Shown here piece after piece: positions 1 through 12,365 of a DNA stretch of 64,000 nucleotides. How positions within the stretch are numbered: position 1 is the stretch's first letter; each line of letters begins with the position of its first letter. Under the pieces are notes generated by a model that saw only the letters and a program-made list of their open reading frames with translations, had not been told where the DNA came from and did not search any database. The stretch comes from Ganoderma boninense. Lineage: Eukaryota; Basidiomycota; Agaricomycetes; Polyporales; Polyporaceae. The position numbers and the translations under genes are program-made. The DNA is taken from NCBI GenBank assembly GCA_002900995.3, contig CM035310.1:2406138-2470137 (forward strand), in the 5' to 3' direction.

Positions 1-34
1 AGACTCTACGAGAGGTGCGGTGCGGGATGCTGAC

Positions 35-968
35 CTGGCCACACTGCTCTGTCGCGCTTGGCACCATCCACGATGATTGGCCCGGCGACCCCAAGAGTAG
101 CGTTGTTTGCCCACCCTTGTTGACGCAATGTCAGGATTGAATGCTGTCAGACGGCGAAAACGAAGTTCACCTGGGGATCGGACCACAGGAATTTGCCTTC
201 CGGCGTGCAAGGGTACGGTGTTGGTTTGAACTGTGTATGCTCCAGCATACCACAACTTGCGATGTATTAGTGACGACTACGACGGGTCAAGTCATTAATT
301 ACCTTGGTTAAGAAGTTTTTGTCATGATAGACAGGATCGGATGCAGAGAAATAACCACTGTAGTCCCGAAGGTCGGAGATATGAGGGGTGAAGGAGATGG
401 CGCAAGACACGTTGGAGATCGTCACTGGGTCGTCCGACGTCGAGACTATCGTCAAGAAACGATACCCGCCACGCAGCCTCTCAGCGGGCTGCGTCCAGAA
501 ACCGGATGGAAGAGGCGACGGCACTTCAAGAACGCCATCATACGATTGGTTGGCGGAAGGGTACGTGGAGTCGTCAGAAGTGAGAGGGCTGATGAACATG
601 GGAGACTCGGTAAACGAAAGCGCGATGGACGATGCACTTGACACATTGTCGAAGTTCAAGGAGACAAGTCCTCCAACCTGAAGAACGCATTAATATTAGC
701 ATTGATCCAACCGGGCGGCATACATACGTGGCGCACTCACCTCTATACCAAAGTCCAGCGCAACCCAAGAGCCTTTGCCAACGATGGTCGCACTACCTTT
801 TGAGACAAGATTTGCACGTTGTACGCTGTACCAGAGACCTCCTTCACGGAAGCAGGAAAGACAGGTTCGGCTTTTTGGAGCGTAGTTGAAGGCATCCCAT
901 GGACCAGGAGGAGCAGATGCCCCGACGGTGGTAAGAACACCCAAGAAGACGAGGAGCTTGGAGAACAT
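35..968 (-). CDS. GH78-type alpha-L-rhamnosidase-like protein, partial
   Basis: Secreted glycoside hydrolase, probably releasing terminal rhamnose from plant polysaccharides or glycosides. Start at 968 opens a signal peptide (MFSKLLVFLGVLTTVGASA) followed by PPGPWDAFNYAP. Hand-spliced exons: 968-741, 677-303, 255-171, 115-35, with an intron leaving the window at 34. Fragments such as SWVALDFGIEVG, YDGVLEVPSPL, LWYAGAYTVQTNTV and NNATLGVAGPIIVDGAKRDRAVWPG resemble the N-terminal half of fungal six-hairpin (GH78-like) rhamnosidases as I remember them; the catalytic barrel lies outside the window. Odd: residues encoded by about 866-811 make sense only in another frame (VFPASVKEVSGTAYN), as though one base was gained and one lost. 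Divergent from the MCD4 gene. Confidence 0.62.
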
Positions 969-1583
969 AGCATTACGAAGAGTCGCAAGGGGGGGCATTG
1001 AAGGCACTTATATGCTGCCGTCAATGTTCTGAGCACGAGAAAGCGAGCTTATACGTCCGGCGAAGCAGCGGAGAGCATCACGAGGAGGTTGGGCGGGCCG
1101 CGGTAGACCAAGACCTGGTCTGCTGAACGGATGTGATGAGCTGGAATCAGACCTTTGAGCATTCTACGAACACAACGGGTCCCAATGTGCCCCGTCGGAT
1201 AATTTATGGCCAGGGGATCCTCACGTCAGGCAGGTTCTTGGGTCGGGCAGAGCAGCATCGCGCGTGGTCAGGTGGCGGAGAGCCCGCATGTGAAAAGCGC
1301 GGTTATCCCGAAGCTAGGCAAACATGAGGGCCGTGACGGAGATGATAAGTATCAAGAGCGACCCAGTGGAGAACACAGGTCCAAGGGCATGGAGGTTGTC
1401 GTTGGGAAACGTTGCAGACGCCGTCGCCACCCTCCACCACGTTCGCCACCCGCATATGTAGCGCGCGCGTCCCGCGGCCGCGCTCGCACGGACTGCTCTT
1501 ATGGCTGTTGCCTCGACTGCGTGGCATCGTCTCCTTTCCAAAAGCTCATACATGTACTTCCTGCCCCAATCCTAGACTCTACA
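969..1583. other. Divergent intergenic region
   Basis: 615 bp between the start codons of the GH78-like gene (-) and the MCD4 gene (+), so it must hold both promoters. Apart from the TATA-like box near 1010, no convincing open frame or repeat was seen. Confidence 0.6.
1007..1014 (-). promoter_or_regulatory. TATA-like box of the GH78-like gene
   Basis: CATATAAG on the minus strand, about 40 bases upstream of the start codon at 968. It is an AT-rich TATA-type element in a GC-rich region. No transcript evidence is available. Confidence 0.35.
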
Positions 1584-4500
1584 ATGCCGACATCTGGATC
1601 CGTCTGGAGGCTGCTGCTCATAGGGCTGGTGTTCCACCTCGTCTACATCGGAACGGTCTTCGACTGCTACTTCACAAGTCCTGTAGTACATGGCATGCAA
1701 CAACATTCCCTCAGCCGCGCGCAGGCGAAACGTCTGGTTCTCATAGTGGGTGCGTTACTGTTGGTGTTTTGTCTAACTGGTATCAACCTGACGGTTGGGG
1801 GAAGGTGATGGGTTGCGCGCGGACCTCCTCCTTGCGAAGAACGGGTTCCCTATGATCCCAGACTCTCCCGAGGTCGTCGCGCCTCATCTGCGGTCAATAA
1901 TCGAGAAGAGGGGCGCATTTGGGATATCCCACACGCGTGTGCCCACCGAGAGTAGGCCAGGACATGTCGCGCTCATCGGTACGTCTTCAATGTGAACGCG
2001 CTGGCTACTTGTTAAGAGACTTGAGGCTAGGTGGAATGTACGAGGATGTGTCTGCTGTGACAAAGGTTCGTCCTGACCCTGCTATCCTGATGCTAGAGAA
2101 TAATGGAGGATACAGGGATGGAAAACGAACCCTGTGAGTTAGCACACCTTCCCATGAACAGACGTCCTGGAACTTTCCCTAGGTAGATTTCGACTCCGTC
2201 TTTAACCAATCTAGCGCGACCTTTTCATTCGGCTCCCCAGATATCCTTCCCATGTTCGCGCGGGGCGCGACACCCGGAAAGGTTGAAATGTGGTGTTACG
2301 ACGAGGACGAGGAGGACTTTACCAAAGGTGTGTCCTCTGCGTTTGTCCTGTGCGCATATAACTCAACTCGTCTCGGGTAGACGCGACCGCACTGGACGTA
2401 TGGGTCCTAGACCAGCTCCGTGCTCTTTTCCACAACGCTACATCAGACGCCATCCTCGATGCGCGCCTTCGGGGCGAACAAACAGTGTTCTTCCTCCATC
2501 TTCTCGGGCTAGATACTACAGGCCACTCCTACCGCCCCCATTCGAAAGAGTACATGGCGAACATCCAAGTTGTGGATGAGATCGTGAAGCAGACGGAGGA
2601 GCTCTTCCTCGAGTTCTACAAGGACGAGGAGACAGCGTTCGTCTTCACCGCGGACCACGGCATGTCGAAGATCGGGAACCACGGCGACGGCGGTGAGGTC
2701 TGCACCTAATACTGTGCGCGATAGCCCTTGACTTACCCACAGCGCATTGGCCATAGATCCCGACAATACGCGCACCCCGCTGGTCGTCTGGGGCAAGGGC
2801 GTGCGCGGGCCCCTCCCAGATAGCACGCCGTCCTCGCATGACCAGTACTCTGAACCGTTCGGTCTGACACATTTATTGCGCCGCGATGTCGAGCAGGCGG
2901 ACGTTGCTGCGCTCATGTCTGCGCTCATTGGCACGAACTGGCCCATCAACTCCGTAGGCGTCTTGCCTGACGTCGATCCAAGGAGGCCCGGATATCTGCT
3001 CGCAAGGGAGGGTGAGGAGACGCAAGCTGAAGCGGCTCTGGTGAATGCGAAGGTTATACTGGAGCACTATCGGGTCAAGCATGGTATGCGGCTGCTTCAC
3101 TTTGCGCTTAGTTTGCATAGTTGCTCACGGCCACGCCAGTCGAGAAGAAGACCCACTCCCTCTTCTACCGACCATACTCCTTACTTTAAGCACGTTGAGG
3201 ATGCTGAACAAGTTCCTGGACAAAGCACTGTTGCCGCCATCGAAGACCTGATTCATCATGGGGACCACCGCCAGGCTCGCTTCTCGCCAAAGAGTTCATA
3301 TCTCAGACACTCGAGGGTCTCCGGTATCTGCAGACGTCAGTACTGTTCTCACAGCTCATCCTGTACTATACTAAATTGGCCATGTAGATATGACCGCACA
3401 CTGATCCAAGGCATTGTCATCGCCGCGTACCTCGGCTGGATCGCGTTCGGCGCAGTGTCGATCCTCCTGCCAGCGGCCACCTCTGCCTCTCAACGCGCCC
3501 TACACTTCCACTTCGCCACGACCTCCGTACTGGCTGGCTTCTGGGCTCTGTTCGCTAAACAGAGATCACCGTGGACATTTTACATCTACATCATATTCCC
3601 TTGCTATTTCTGGGACCAAGTCCTGGTTCGCGCCAGCTCGCCTCTGCTCGCATATGTCAGGCAAGGCGCAGCCGGATCCGTTGTCCGCCCAATCATTCGC
3701 GGTCTGCTCGTGTTCGCTGCGTTGCAGAGCATGGTGGTAGGTCGAGCGCTGATGTTCCACTCTACCGCAAAATTAACTTCAGTGTGCAGGCTGGATATAC
3801 CCACAGATCGATCTGGAGCGTGTGGTTCGCCGTGATTGGTCTCTTGTGGCCACTGCTCTCGTGGCCAAGCGAAGTCAGGTCTAGCCATTGGCAGCTACTG
3901 CTTGGGTGGTCTGCGTGTTGTCTGGCAACTGCTGTGTTCCCGCTCTTGAATGTGCACCAAGAAGAGAACCTGGTAGGCATGTCAGTGCCTCTCTCGTGTT
4001 GTGTGTCGTGTATTGTGGTTCTGATTCTTCAGCACAGCACCGCTGGGGCACTCGTGATATACCTTATAGGAGTTGTGGGGATCCGAACCTTCAAGTTCCC
4101 CAACCCTCAGGATACGCGACTGTTCAAGACCGTCTCGTTCATATTGGTGAGGTGTTTGGTTGTATAATGTTGCGTACCACGACACTGAAAGATGTTGAAG
4201 CTGAACGGTCTGGGGTGGAGCGTCATCCTAGTCAACCTTGTTGTGCGCGATCTCCGTGACAAGAAGGGCGTACTGCCCGTATTCCGAATCATCGGATGGG
4301 CCCTCTTCGGTACGTTATTATGCCTTTTCTCCTTCGCGTGCCTGCGCATTTATCAAGCTACATGCAGTGAGCACCGCCCTCGTCCCATTCGTCCTCCGAG
4401 TGGGCAGAAGCAACCCGCATGCGCGGCTTCTGAGCTTCTTCCTCGGCTTTAGCGTGTGCTTCATCTGGCTCGCGATCGGTTTGAGGGCCTGTTCTTGTCT

Positions 4501-5350
4501 CGTACTCCCTTACGCTCTGTTTGTGGGTCGAGGTCGAGTCGGCTCTGCGGAAGCACGCAGACGCAAAGTCAGGCGCAAGCACGACTACTGTCGCGAGCAA
4601 AAGGCAGGACGCAGGCGCGTATCGACCCAGGGCGGACGATCTGCGCATTGCGGTGTTCTTCCTGTTCTTTGTCCAAGTCGCGTTCTTCGGAACTGGCAAG
4701 TGAGTCCCTATGCTTTCGCCTGTACCCTGGCGTTGAATTGATGATGTGCTTTGTCACCGCAGTGTGGCATCCATATCGTAAGTTCATGTCCCTGCAACTA
4801 CCAATTGTTCCGTGCTCACATCAGGCGTAGCTCTTTCTATCTAGAACCAGTTTATCGCCTCGTACCCGTATTCAACCCATTCCTCATGGCATCGCTACTT
4901 GTACGAAGCTCCATTTAACCACTCCTGCAAAGTCGCGCTCTGACAGCTCTCTCTCTCGCTGTCTGCAGATCTTCAAGATCGTGTCGCCATACATCATCCT
5001 CGCCATCGCCTTCTCCATCCTCAACGCGCGCCTCGACCTGCCGCCATTCAGCCTCTTCCTCGTTGCGCTCACCCTCACAGACAGTACGTTGACCCTCCCA
5101 TAGCTATACTCCGTGTTCTTCGAGCCGTCGCTGACCGCGAGCCACAGTCATGACGATCACGTTCTTCTTGAACGTCACCGACACCGGTTCGTGGCTGGAG
5201 ATCGGACAGACCATCAGCTTCTTCTGCATCAGCTCCCTGCTTCTGGTCTGGTCAGCGGGCATCTGTGCAGTCGGAGAGGTGCTTATGGCTGGGCAGCCGC
5301 GGGGCGGTGCGACGGTGCGCGTCGATGGCAATAAGGATAAAGTTGAGTGA
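1584..5350 (+). CDS. MCD4: GPI ethanolamine phosphate transferase 1 (PIG-N/Mcd4)
   Basis: ER membrane enzyme that adds phosphoethanolamine to the first mannose of GPI precursors. Start ATG 1584 gives an N-terminal membrane anchor, then [66 protein letters not shown] and [19 protein letters not shown], the alkaline-phosphatase-like metal and catalytic motifs of PIG-N. From about 3390 follow many membrane segments ([19 protein letters not shown] onward), the PigN C-terminal domain, ending VDGNKDKVE at 5350. About 16 exons, one only 18 nt (2116-2133). Four single-base frame breaks are needed, near 3186 (+1), 3280 (-1), 4473 (-1) and 4501 (-1), each with recognisable family sequence on both sides. 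They are probably consensus errors; true decay cannot be excluded. Confidence 0.88.
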
Positions 5351-5627
5351 GTGGTCCTGTCGAGTTTGCGCGCTCGTGGCGGCCGGCGATTCAGTTCATA
5401 CTATACTATCCTGTACACTACCGCACCGTTCCTCAGTCACCAGACTCGTCGCGTGGTTCTCAATGGAAGAGCATTCGCTCAAACTTGTGTTTGCCCTAAG
5501 ACATACAACGTCGACGTTGACAATTCAGCCCAAGCCGCTTTCCGATAATAAATATTCAGTGCACCAACAACGGTGACTGACGTATAGTTCCCATTCGAAA
5601 TACCGACACTGTCAACCGCATTCCTGT

Positions 5628-7383
5628 CTACTGCTCCCGCCCTCGCCCAGAGGCGGCAATGTCGTACATGTGCCGCAGTATCTCCCTCCCATTCAGACAA
5701 TGGAGCGGCACCCACAAGTTCTGGCGAACTCCAGGCATGGGGCACCACCGCCTGTACACCTGCGTATCCAGCGCTGGGAACAGCTCGAGCACGTACCTAG
5801 CCAACGCCTCTGCATGCTCGCCTCCGATCATGACGTCCTCTGTGTACCCTGGCCCGTAGACGTAGACCTCGTTGACCCACAGGCGCCTGAGAGGGTGGGG
5901 CTGCGAGCGGTTGAGGTCGGACGCGGGGATCGCATGCACGCCGAGAACTGGGAGGCGGACGTTCCGTGTCTCGAGCTCCTGGAGGTGTGGGAAGAGTGCG
6001 TGGATGTAGTGTAGGGCGTCGAGCGGGAACGCGTCGGAGTGGGATGGTGGGGGAAAGTTGAATACGAGGCACTCCAGCTTCGGCCATGCGGCCCCGAGAG
6101 CGGCGATATCGACAGCGCCGATCCGTGGAAAGAGCACATAGCTGTCGAGTTTGAAGGATCGCATTTCGCGGAGGGGAAGGATGGGCAGAAGGAGATCGTG
6201 GAGGCTGATGCCGGCGTCATTCGGGTCTGACTGCCAACTGTTGATGTTGAGGTTGAAGCTCCGGAGCGTGCTGGAATCTGGCAGGGCTTGGTAGAACGCG
6301 TCGAGGACGTCCTCAACCTCCTTCTTGGGGACGAGGAAGTCTTCGATCTGGATAGTCGCAGACTCGAGGGCTTCCAAGCGGACGAGATTCAAGAGGCAAA
6401 CAAGGGTAGAGCAAGTTCCCGCGAGGGAGAGCTCGAGAAGGTCACGAATGAGGATCGGCGAGGAGGGTGCGCAAAATGGTCCGAAGACGTCTCGAACAGT
6501 AAGGGAGGTAAGGTTTGGCTTCGAAATGAGGTCCAGGAAGGTCATTGGTCCTGCGAGCCCACAATACATGCTGAGCTTACGCAGCCGGTCGAACGAACGA
6601 AGCTCTTGGACAAGACGGGGTCCGGCGGCGAGGTCTGCTTGCTTGTACTTGTGGCCGATTTCTATCTTTTCTAAGTAGGGGCTGGACTCTTTCAGTCTGC
6701 GAAATAGCAGCTCCCGCGTCTCTTCATCGGCTAAACCTGATGAAAGAGAAAAGAATGCATAGCGAAGTGTCGGGGTGAATAATGAGACGAGAGAACTGTC
6801 TGTCGGTGCCTTGGCCTCCCAGTATATCGAGTGTAGTAGAGGGAGAATGGATTTCCCTCCGCTTCGTAAGAGGACAGCCTGTAGGAGCAGGAGGTGGGCG
6901 GCATTGGTTTCTGAAAACAGGGTTTCGCGGTGTGCGATATAGCGGACACGAGCGGTGTGCCATAGAAAGCGCTCCCATGTTGCGGGGTCGTGGTATAGTC
7001 GCACAGAGATAACCTGCAACACGATTCATCAGCGAGGTCAGATGTTGGCAGAACACCCGTGTGCGTACTTGGTGAAGGTGATCAAACCGTTCTGAGTCAT
7101 CATCGCTAAGGCCGTGGCGTCTGGGGGGGTATTTGGCGTTTGGGGGCGCGAGAAGGTGCCACAAAGGATATAAGCTGGGCAATTTCCTCCACAAGCGTCG
7201 AATGGCAGGCTCGTGGAACCCGCGACAGACAGCCACGCACTGAGCCAAATCTTTGGGGTTTTCCCAGTCTGCCCGTGACACACTACCTGGTAGCGGCACT
7301 GTCACAAATGTAAACACGCGGTAGAGTAGATCGTAGTTGGTAAGGACCATGGCGCGTGCTGATGCCTCCGGGCGGTCGGTCAT
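5628..7383 (-). CDS. F-box/leucine-rich-type protein
   Basis: 566 aa from exons 7383-7069 and 7013-5628; the 55-nt intron keeps phase 0. The N-terminal 60-100 residues (LTNYDLLYRVFTFV, then CVAVCRGFHEPAIRRLWRKLPSL) look like the degenerate F-box of Agaricomycete proteins. The rest alternates short hydrophobic stretches (LRKLSMYCGL, LTSLTVRDVFGPF, LECLVFNFPP) like irregular leucine-rich repeats. Such proteins are expected to be SCF ubiquitin-ligase substrate adaptors, and their families are greatly expanded in mushrooms. The substrate cannot be inferred. It is convergent with MCD4, whose stop lies 277 bp away. No frame breaks. Confidence 0.72.
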
Positions 7384-8305
7384 GACCTCTTCGAGGCTAA
7401 CCGGCGATATCGAGAGCGGAGGGTCGTGAGCAGGTACAGCAGACGCAGTGAACCGAACCGGCGAAAGACCCGGTCACTGTGCAGTGTGGATGCGGCTGGA
7501 GATGTCGATGACGATGAGCGCCGTTCTCGAAGCAATGGCGCGCGAGCTCGACCATTGCTGTGCTCTGCACCCAACCGCATCCAAACTGAGTAAAAACACT
7601 CTCGTTCTAAGCTACTAAGTAGCATCTTTCGTCCGGCAACCGAGGTAGAAGAGGTATGCGATGGTGCGATCGTGAAAGAATATTTCTGACCGCCGACCTC
7701 TTTTTCCGGCCGGATTCGATGTAGTATGCAGTCGCCTCGAACATGCCAGTGTGTATTCAGGGGACCTTAGTTTCGGTTGAACGTTGAACTCCCGACAGCA
7801 CCGCCTCCGTCGCATCGTGCTGGCCCCGAGTGGATTACATAGACTCACTCGCGGTGTTCGCCGGGGCCGAGAAGACGTTCGTGAAGAGGTTACCATGATG
7901 CCTCTGACTGTCGTCCTGCGATACTGACGGGGCTGTGCAGGTTATTCATATACTACTGAACTGTGAAGCGCGATCTAAGGAAGCACTGCACCTTTCTTGC
8001 TGAATCACTCGGAGCAAGATGAGCTGACCTTACCCGGGTGAGAACTGGCCTATGTTTTCGTGATCATCTTCGTTTAGGAACATCATCTGTTCCTCTTCAC
8101 CTGGTCGGGGCACTTCATCTCCTGACGCTCTTCATTGAAGAATGGTCCGGATGGCCATCTTAGAACCGCCAAACTACCCTTTTAAACCGTTCACTGGCGT
8201 GCTAGTCCTTCGTACTAGACAACCTCCCAGTCTCCCTCTCGCCCAAGCCTCCCATTGAAGACGGTTTTCCCAAAAATCTCTTTGCAACAAACCATCATCG
8301 GCGCC
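7384..8305. other. Intergenic, divergent
   Basis: Promoter region between the F-box gene (-) and the DUF6533 gene (+), 922 bp. Only short open frames; no repeat or RNA gene recognised. Confidence 0.5.
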
Positions 8306-10266
8306 ATGTCGGACGTGTAAGCTTTTATGAATGTGCTTTCTTGCACATTGACCGTTGACCATCGTTTCTCTTTGTTTACATCTCAAGATCTCAAATAGAA
8401 TACTGTGCCTCTGCTGTCTTTGGTGAGTTATGAACTCATGAAAGCCCAAAAGGCCGCTAAATTACAAGACACGTATAGCATTCGTTTTTTATGACTGGAT
8501 AATCAATCTTTACCAAGAGATCCGCTGTTTCTGGGGCTTCCGCCGGGGCCGCAAACTCACAGCTACCACCCTTCTGTACGGATTGAGCCGCTACTCGGTC
8601 ATTATAGGTGAATTTATTCAAGTGCAGTCCATACTCTCCCGGTCTGATGCGGTGAGTGTTCTGATATACCGCTGGTGCTCCTCTTCCGTATCAAGTGGTT
8701 GACACGCTCGAGATCTCAGGCGTACGTGACCCCCTGCACCGCGGCCACGAAGCCCTCCATCAGAATGAGGGTATGCTCACTCGAAATCCCTATAGTTGCC
8801 AAGTCAATGTTCACTTTCAAACTGTGGTACTGATGGTGTATGGAATTATACCAGCAAGTAAGGATCGCATTTTATCGACTTTCACTATGCGTATGGTACT
8901 ATTGATCGATTGTTCCATTACCCCGGTAGTTTTCTCCACTCTTCGGGTCTACGCGCTGTCACCCAACGACAAACTTGTACCAGTACTCACGTCCCTCCTC
9001 CTTTCTGTGCCCGTGGTCGTCGTGGCAGTGAGTCTTAATACCACCTTAAGTGTGGCCCCGATTGAACGTTTGCTTCCTGACACGCGCCGTCCCACGTCTC
9101 GTAGGTCTTTCTCGGTCCTGTTAAAATAGGACCGCAAACACGAGTTTCCGACTGCTCCATTTATGACACCGATAATCTCATATCCGACCAGGCAGCTATG
9201 AGGTAAGTCCAATTCAGCCTAACATGCTTCTCGCGCTGAATGACCATCAAATTGACTGCGACATTCAAACTTTCTGCTGATAGCTGTGCGTAGCGAACAA
9301 ACAACACATTCACCAGACAGAACCCCGTACGACTGACCTTCGAACTTGTGCAGTGCTTATAGCCGGGAAGATCTGCGCTGTCGTCGGGGGTCTCGTCGTT
9401 CTGTTCGTCACATGGCACAAGGCCTACCAGTCGTACCTCAGTGCACATAGCGAGGGATTCGGCAAACCCTCCTCGTTGGCTGGCGTTGTCTTCTACAACG
9501 GTGCGTGCTCCCGTCTATACAATCTGCATGGTGTTGCGCTCCGGCTTACTTTGCTCGAATACAAAATACAGGGAGCACGTACTTCCTGTAAGTAGTCCAT
9601 GTTCAGGTTAAAGTCCTCCTCAGTATCCTCACAGCTTCACCGGGCATACCCAGCATCGTCGTCGCCATGAATTTCGTCAGCCTGATCATAACCGACGGTA
9701 CGCCATAGTCATTACTAGTACTACTCACCGCGCCTCATCATAGTCGAGCCGGTCTCACTTGGTGCTACTAACCCTGTCGCACGACGCCCCATTCAGGCCT
9801 CCTCGAAGGCTTCGTGTTCTATGCCACGCCTCCGTATGTCTCACTCCACCTGGCCCCCAAACCTCCGAGTCATAAGACACAAGCTCATCAGGCCTTCCGT
9901 GTCGGCAGAGTGACCGCAGTCTTGACCAGCCGCTTCCTCTTCAACCTGAGCCAAATTGACCGCGCCGCAGTTCGCCCATCGTCGCCGGCCCCGAACCAGT
10001 CGCCGCGCGCTGAAATGGCTCGCTCCCGGAGTGGCGCGAGCCATGGGACGCAAGTTCCCGCGTTCATCGCCGCGATGGGGGCCACGGTCCCGGGCACTGG
10101 ACTGCATATTACGGATTCGACCGGCTTGGACGAGGAATTCGAAGATTCGGAGGACGATGGTGCGCATGCGAAGGAAGGGCCGCTTCGGGCTGGGGAGGGT
10201 GACTTGCTCTTGGGGGGTGAGAACGAGGCAGGCGGGGCAAGTACAAGAGAGGTGGAGCATGTCTGA
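8306..10266 (+). CDS. DUF6533-type multi-pass membrane protein
   Basis: Member of the large basidiomycete membrane family that begins with a DUF6533 domain; function unknown. ATG 8306 (MSDV), then after introns SQIEYCASAVFAFVFYDWII and GRKLTATTLLYGLSRYSVII, the DUF6533 signature (FYDW, YxxxRYxxII). Later exons add further hydrophobic segments: FSTLRVYALSPNDKLVPVL, VLIAGKICAVVGGLVVLFVTW, ILTASPGIPSIVVAMNFVSLI. The last cytosolic part has the family-typical SRFLFNLSQIDRA and an acidic tail with EEFEDSEDD, ending at 10266. About ten exons; the junctions between 8650 and 8830 are uncertain. Seven transmembrane helices would be usual for the family. Confidence 0.72.
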
Positions 10267-10976
10267 GCGGCGAGCGCAGAGCTGAGTCGTTGTGTCGATA
10301 CGTACAGCATAGACGCGTCCTTTTCGCCTACAGGATCCGGGAGCGTGGCATCCGCCTCGCATCCATCTCTGGCTGAGACCTAGAGGGTTGAAGGATGGGT
10401 GCTATTTACTACTTATCGCGCATGCTACATGCCTCTACAGCACGTCATGGTCGAGACGCACGTAGCACGTCCCGCCTTGGTGTACGTGTTCAAGGTACTA
10501 GAACGAGGTCCACGTTGCGCCAGGACGACAATAGAACAGATTCGGACACCCAAGTAAGAAGCGAACATAGTGTACTTGATCAGTACTCAGATGTTGCGCA
10601 GTGACAACAGCGGACGCGATACGTCTGTGAAACTCATGAAACGTACTTCGATGCTTTTGACGAATTGAAGATGTGGCTGACCTAGTATCTTATCTCTGTG
10701 GAGGTATTTCCCATATGTGGCGAACCCAGTGCGTAAACCTGAAGGATAGTACGAGTTGAGAACGACGTACCTTGAATCATCAATCGCGGCCCCATAAGTT
10801 AACTCCGTCTGACGTCCCTGATCGATTGTTGCCGTTGCCTCCCCACCTGGCAGTCGAGTCAGACCAGGAATTCAAAATCCCAACGTCCGCTCGATTGCGT
10901 CCACAGCGGCCTTCGCATATTCCAGAGCACACACCACCTCGTTCAACCGCTCCCTCTGCATACCAAACCCCGAAAA
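10267..10976. other. Intergenic
   Basis: 710 bp between the DUF6533 and methyltransferase genes, both on the plus strand. No gene, repeat or clear promoter element could be supported. Confidence 0.5.
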
Positions 10977-11744
10977 ATGAGCCACTCACCACCAAAACCC
11001 GTAACCCCAACGATGACCACCGAGGACCGCGCCGCCCCCATCACAGCCCCAGCGCACCCCGCGCCTCTCGCGCCCGCTGAGCTCAAGTCCATCGTCGAAG
11101 CTGGCTACGACGCTATCGCCCCCAAGTATCTCGCCTGGTCCGGCCCGCGGCCCACGACGACGCGTGCGGGCTACGTCGCCCAGCTCCTCGACCTCCTCGC
11201 GCCCGGCGCGTCTGTGCTCGAGCTCGGGTGCGGCGCAGGCGTGCCGACGACGCAAACGATTGCCGCGCACGAGAAGCAGCTGCGCGTCACCGGCGTCGAC
11301 ATCAGCGCCGCGCAGGTCGCCCTCGCGCGCGAGCACGTCCGCGCTCCGGATCCCGAAGGCGACTCGGGGGAGGGGAGGGTCGCGTTCGTGCACGCGGACA
11401 TGATGAAGCTCGAGTACGCGGAAGGCAGCTTCGACGCGGTCCTCGCCTTCTACTCGATCTTCCACCTCCCGCAGGAGGAGCAGGCGCCGATGGTCGGGCG
11501 CATGATCGGGTGGCTGAAGCCCGGGGGGTACTTGCTGCTGAACATGCGGACGGAGGAGGGCGACTTCCTGCGCGAGGACTGGATGGGGGCGCGGATGTTT
11601 TCGAGCGGGATCGGGGTGGAGGCAAACCGGAAGGCTTTTGAGGAGTATGGGAAGGGGCTGAAGATCCTGGTGGATGAGATCGCGACGGAGAAGGTTGGGA
11701 AGTTTGAGGAGAAGTTCCATTGGGTGTTCGCGATGAAGGAGTAG
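10977..11744 (+). CDS. Class I SAM-dependent methyltransferase
   Basis: Intronless, 255 aa, which is unusual in this intron-rich window. Motif I VLELGCGAGVP (residues 80-90) is the S-adenosylmethionine loop; GVDIS (106-110) carries the acidic ribose-binding residue; FVHADMMKLEY and FDAVLAFYSIFHLPQEEQ match motifs II-III of type-11 methyltransferases; WLKPGGYLLLNM is the post-motif strand. The substrate cannot be told. A mutated copy lies 2 kb downstream (13751-14389), on the other side of the BTB gene, so the locus has been duplicated. Confidence 0.85.
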   Translation: MSHSPPKPVTPTMTTEDRAAPITAPAHPAPLAPAELKSIVEAGYDAIAPKYLAWSGPRPTTTRAGYVAQLLDLLAPGASVLELGCGAGVPTTQTIAAHEKQLRVTGVDISAAQVALAREHVRAPDPEGDSGEGRVAFVHADMMKLEYAEGSFDAVLAFYSIFHLPQEEQAPMVGRMIGWLKPGGYLLLNMRTEEGDFLREDWMGARMFSSGIGVEANRKAFEEYGKGLKILVDEIATEKVGKFEEKFHWVFAMKE

Positions 11745-12365
11745 GGAGGAAGCGATGTATGGGGAGGAGGAGGCGGCGCGGGTGCGAGAAAAAGGGTGTA
11801 CGATATAGCTGATTGGTCCTGTACCACTAGATGACAGTCTTTGTTCTGCAAGTTTCAAGGTCGATCTTAAACCTTTCATCATGCGTCTTCACTTTCAGTC
11901 ATGTTTGGGAAGAAGAAAGACATACTTACCTCCTGATAGAGTGTCGCCATCCCGTATTAACAAAACCCTACAGACCTATCGCGCCTCTGCGAATCCATTG
12001 TTACATTTCCTACTTCTGCTCTTCCCCATTGAGAGATTCGGCCGAGATATTATACCGATGTTGCGTCCAGTCCAGAGTCTTGTGACAGTGTCGCAGAAGA
12101 GTAGGAGCAGAGTTCTCTGTGCGAGACATATGTGGATATATGCGAGGGGAACACGAGAGCAGGTGATGGCTGAGGAATTTCGAAGGATAGGCGGTGGGAT
12201 CTAGATGTCGACGTCGAGATGAATGTGAGCGGGAAAGCACTCGAAGTCAGGAGCGTCGGGAGGACCGACGAGGAGGCGCGTCGCGTTACAAGCACATGAT
12301 CAGTCGTCACATCACTCTTGCAGTGATCACGCGTCGCTGGAGCGCTTTTCCGGTGTCTTGCCGCG
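11745..12365. other. Intergenic
   Basis: 621 bp between the methyltransferase stop and the BTB-protein start, same strand. Nothing beyond short chance open frames. Confidence 0.5.

Noticed and set aside
4473..4502. Short intron to explain the MCD4 frame changes
   Set aside because: No usable GT...AG pair exists, and family sequence (EGLFLS) lies between the two breaks.
10986..11882. Minus-strand open frame of 298 codons
   Set aside because: Antisense to the intronless methyltransferase; it has no recognisable motif.
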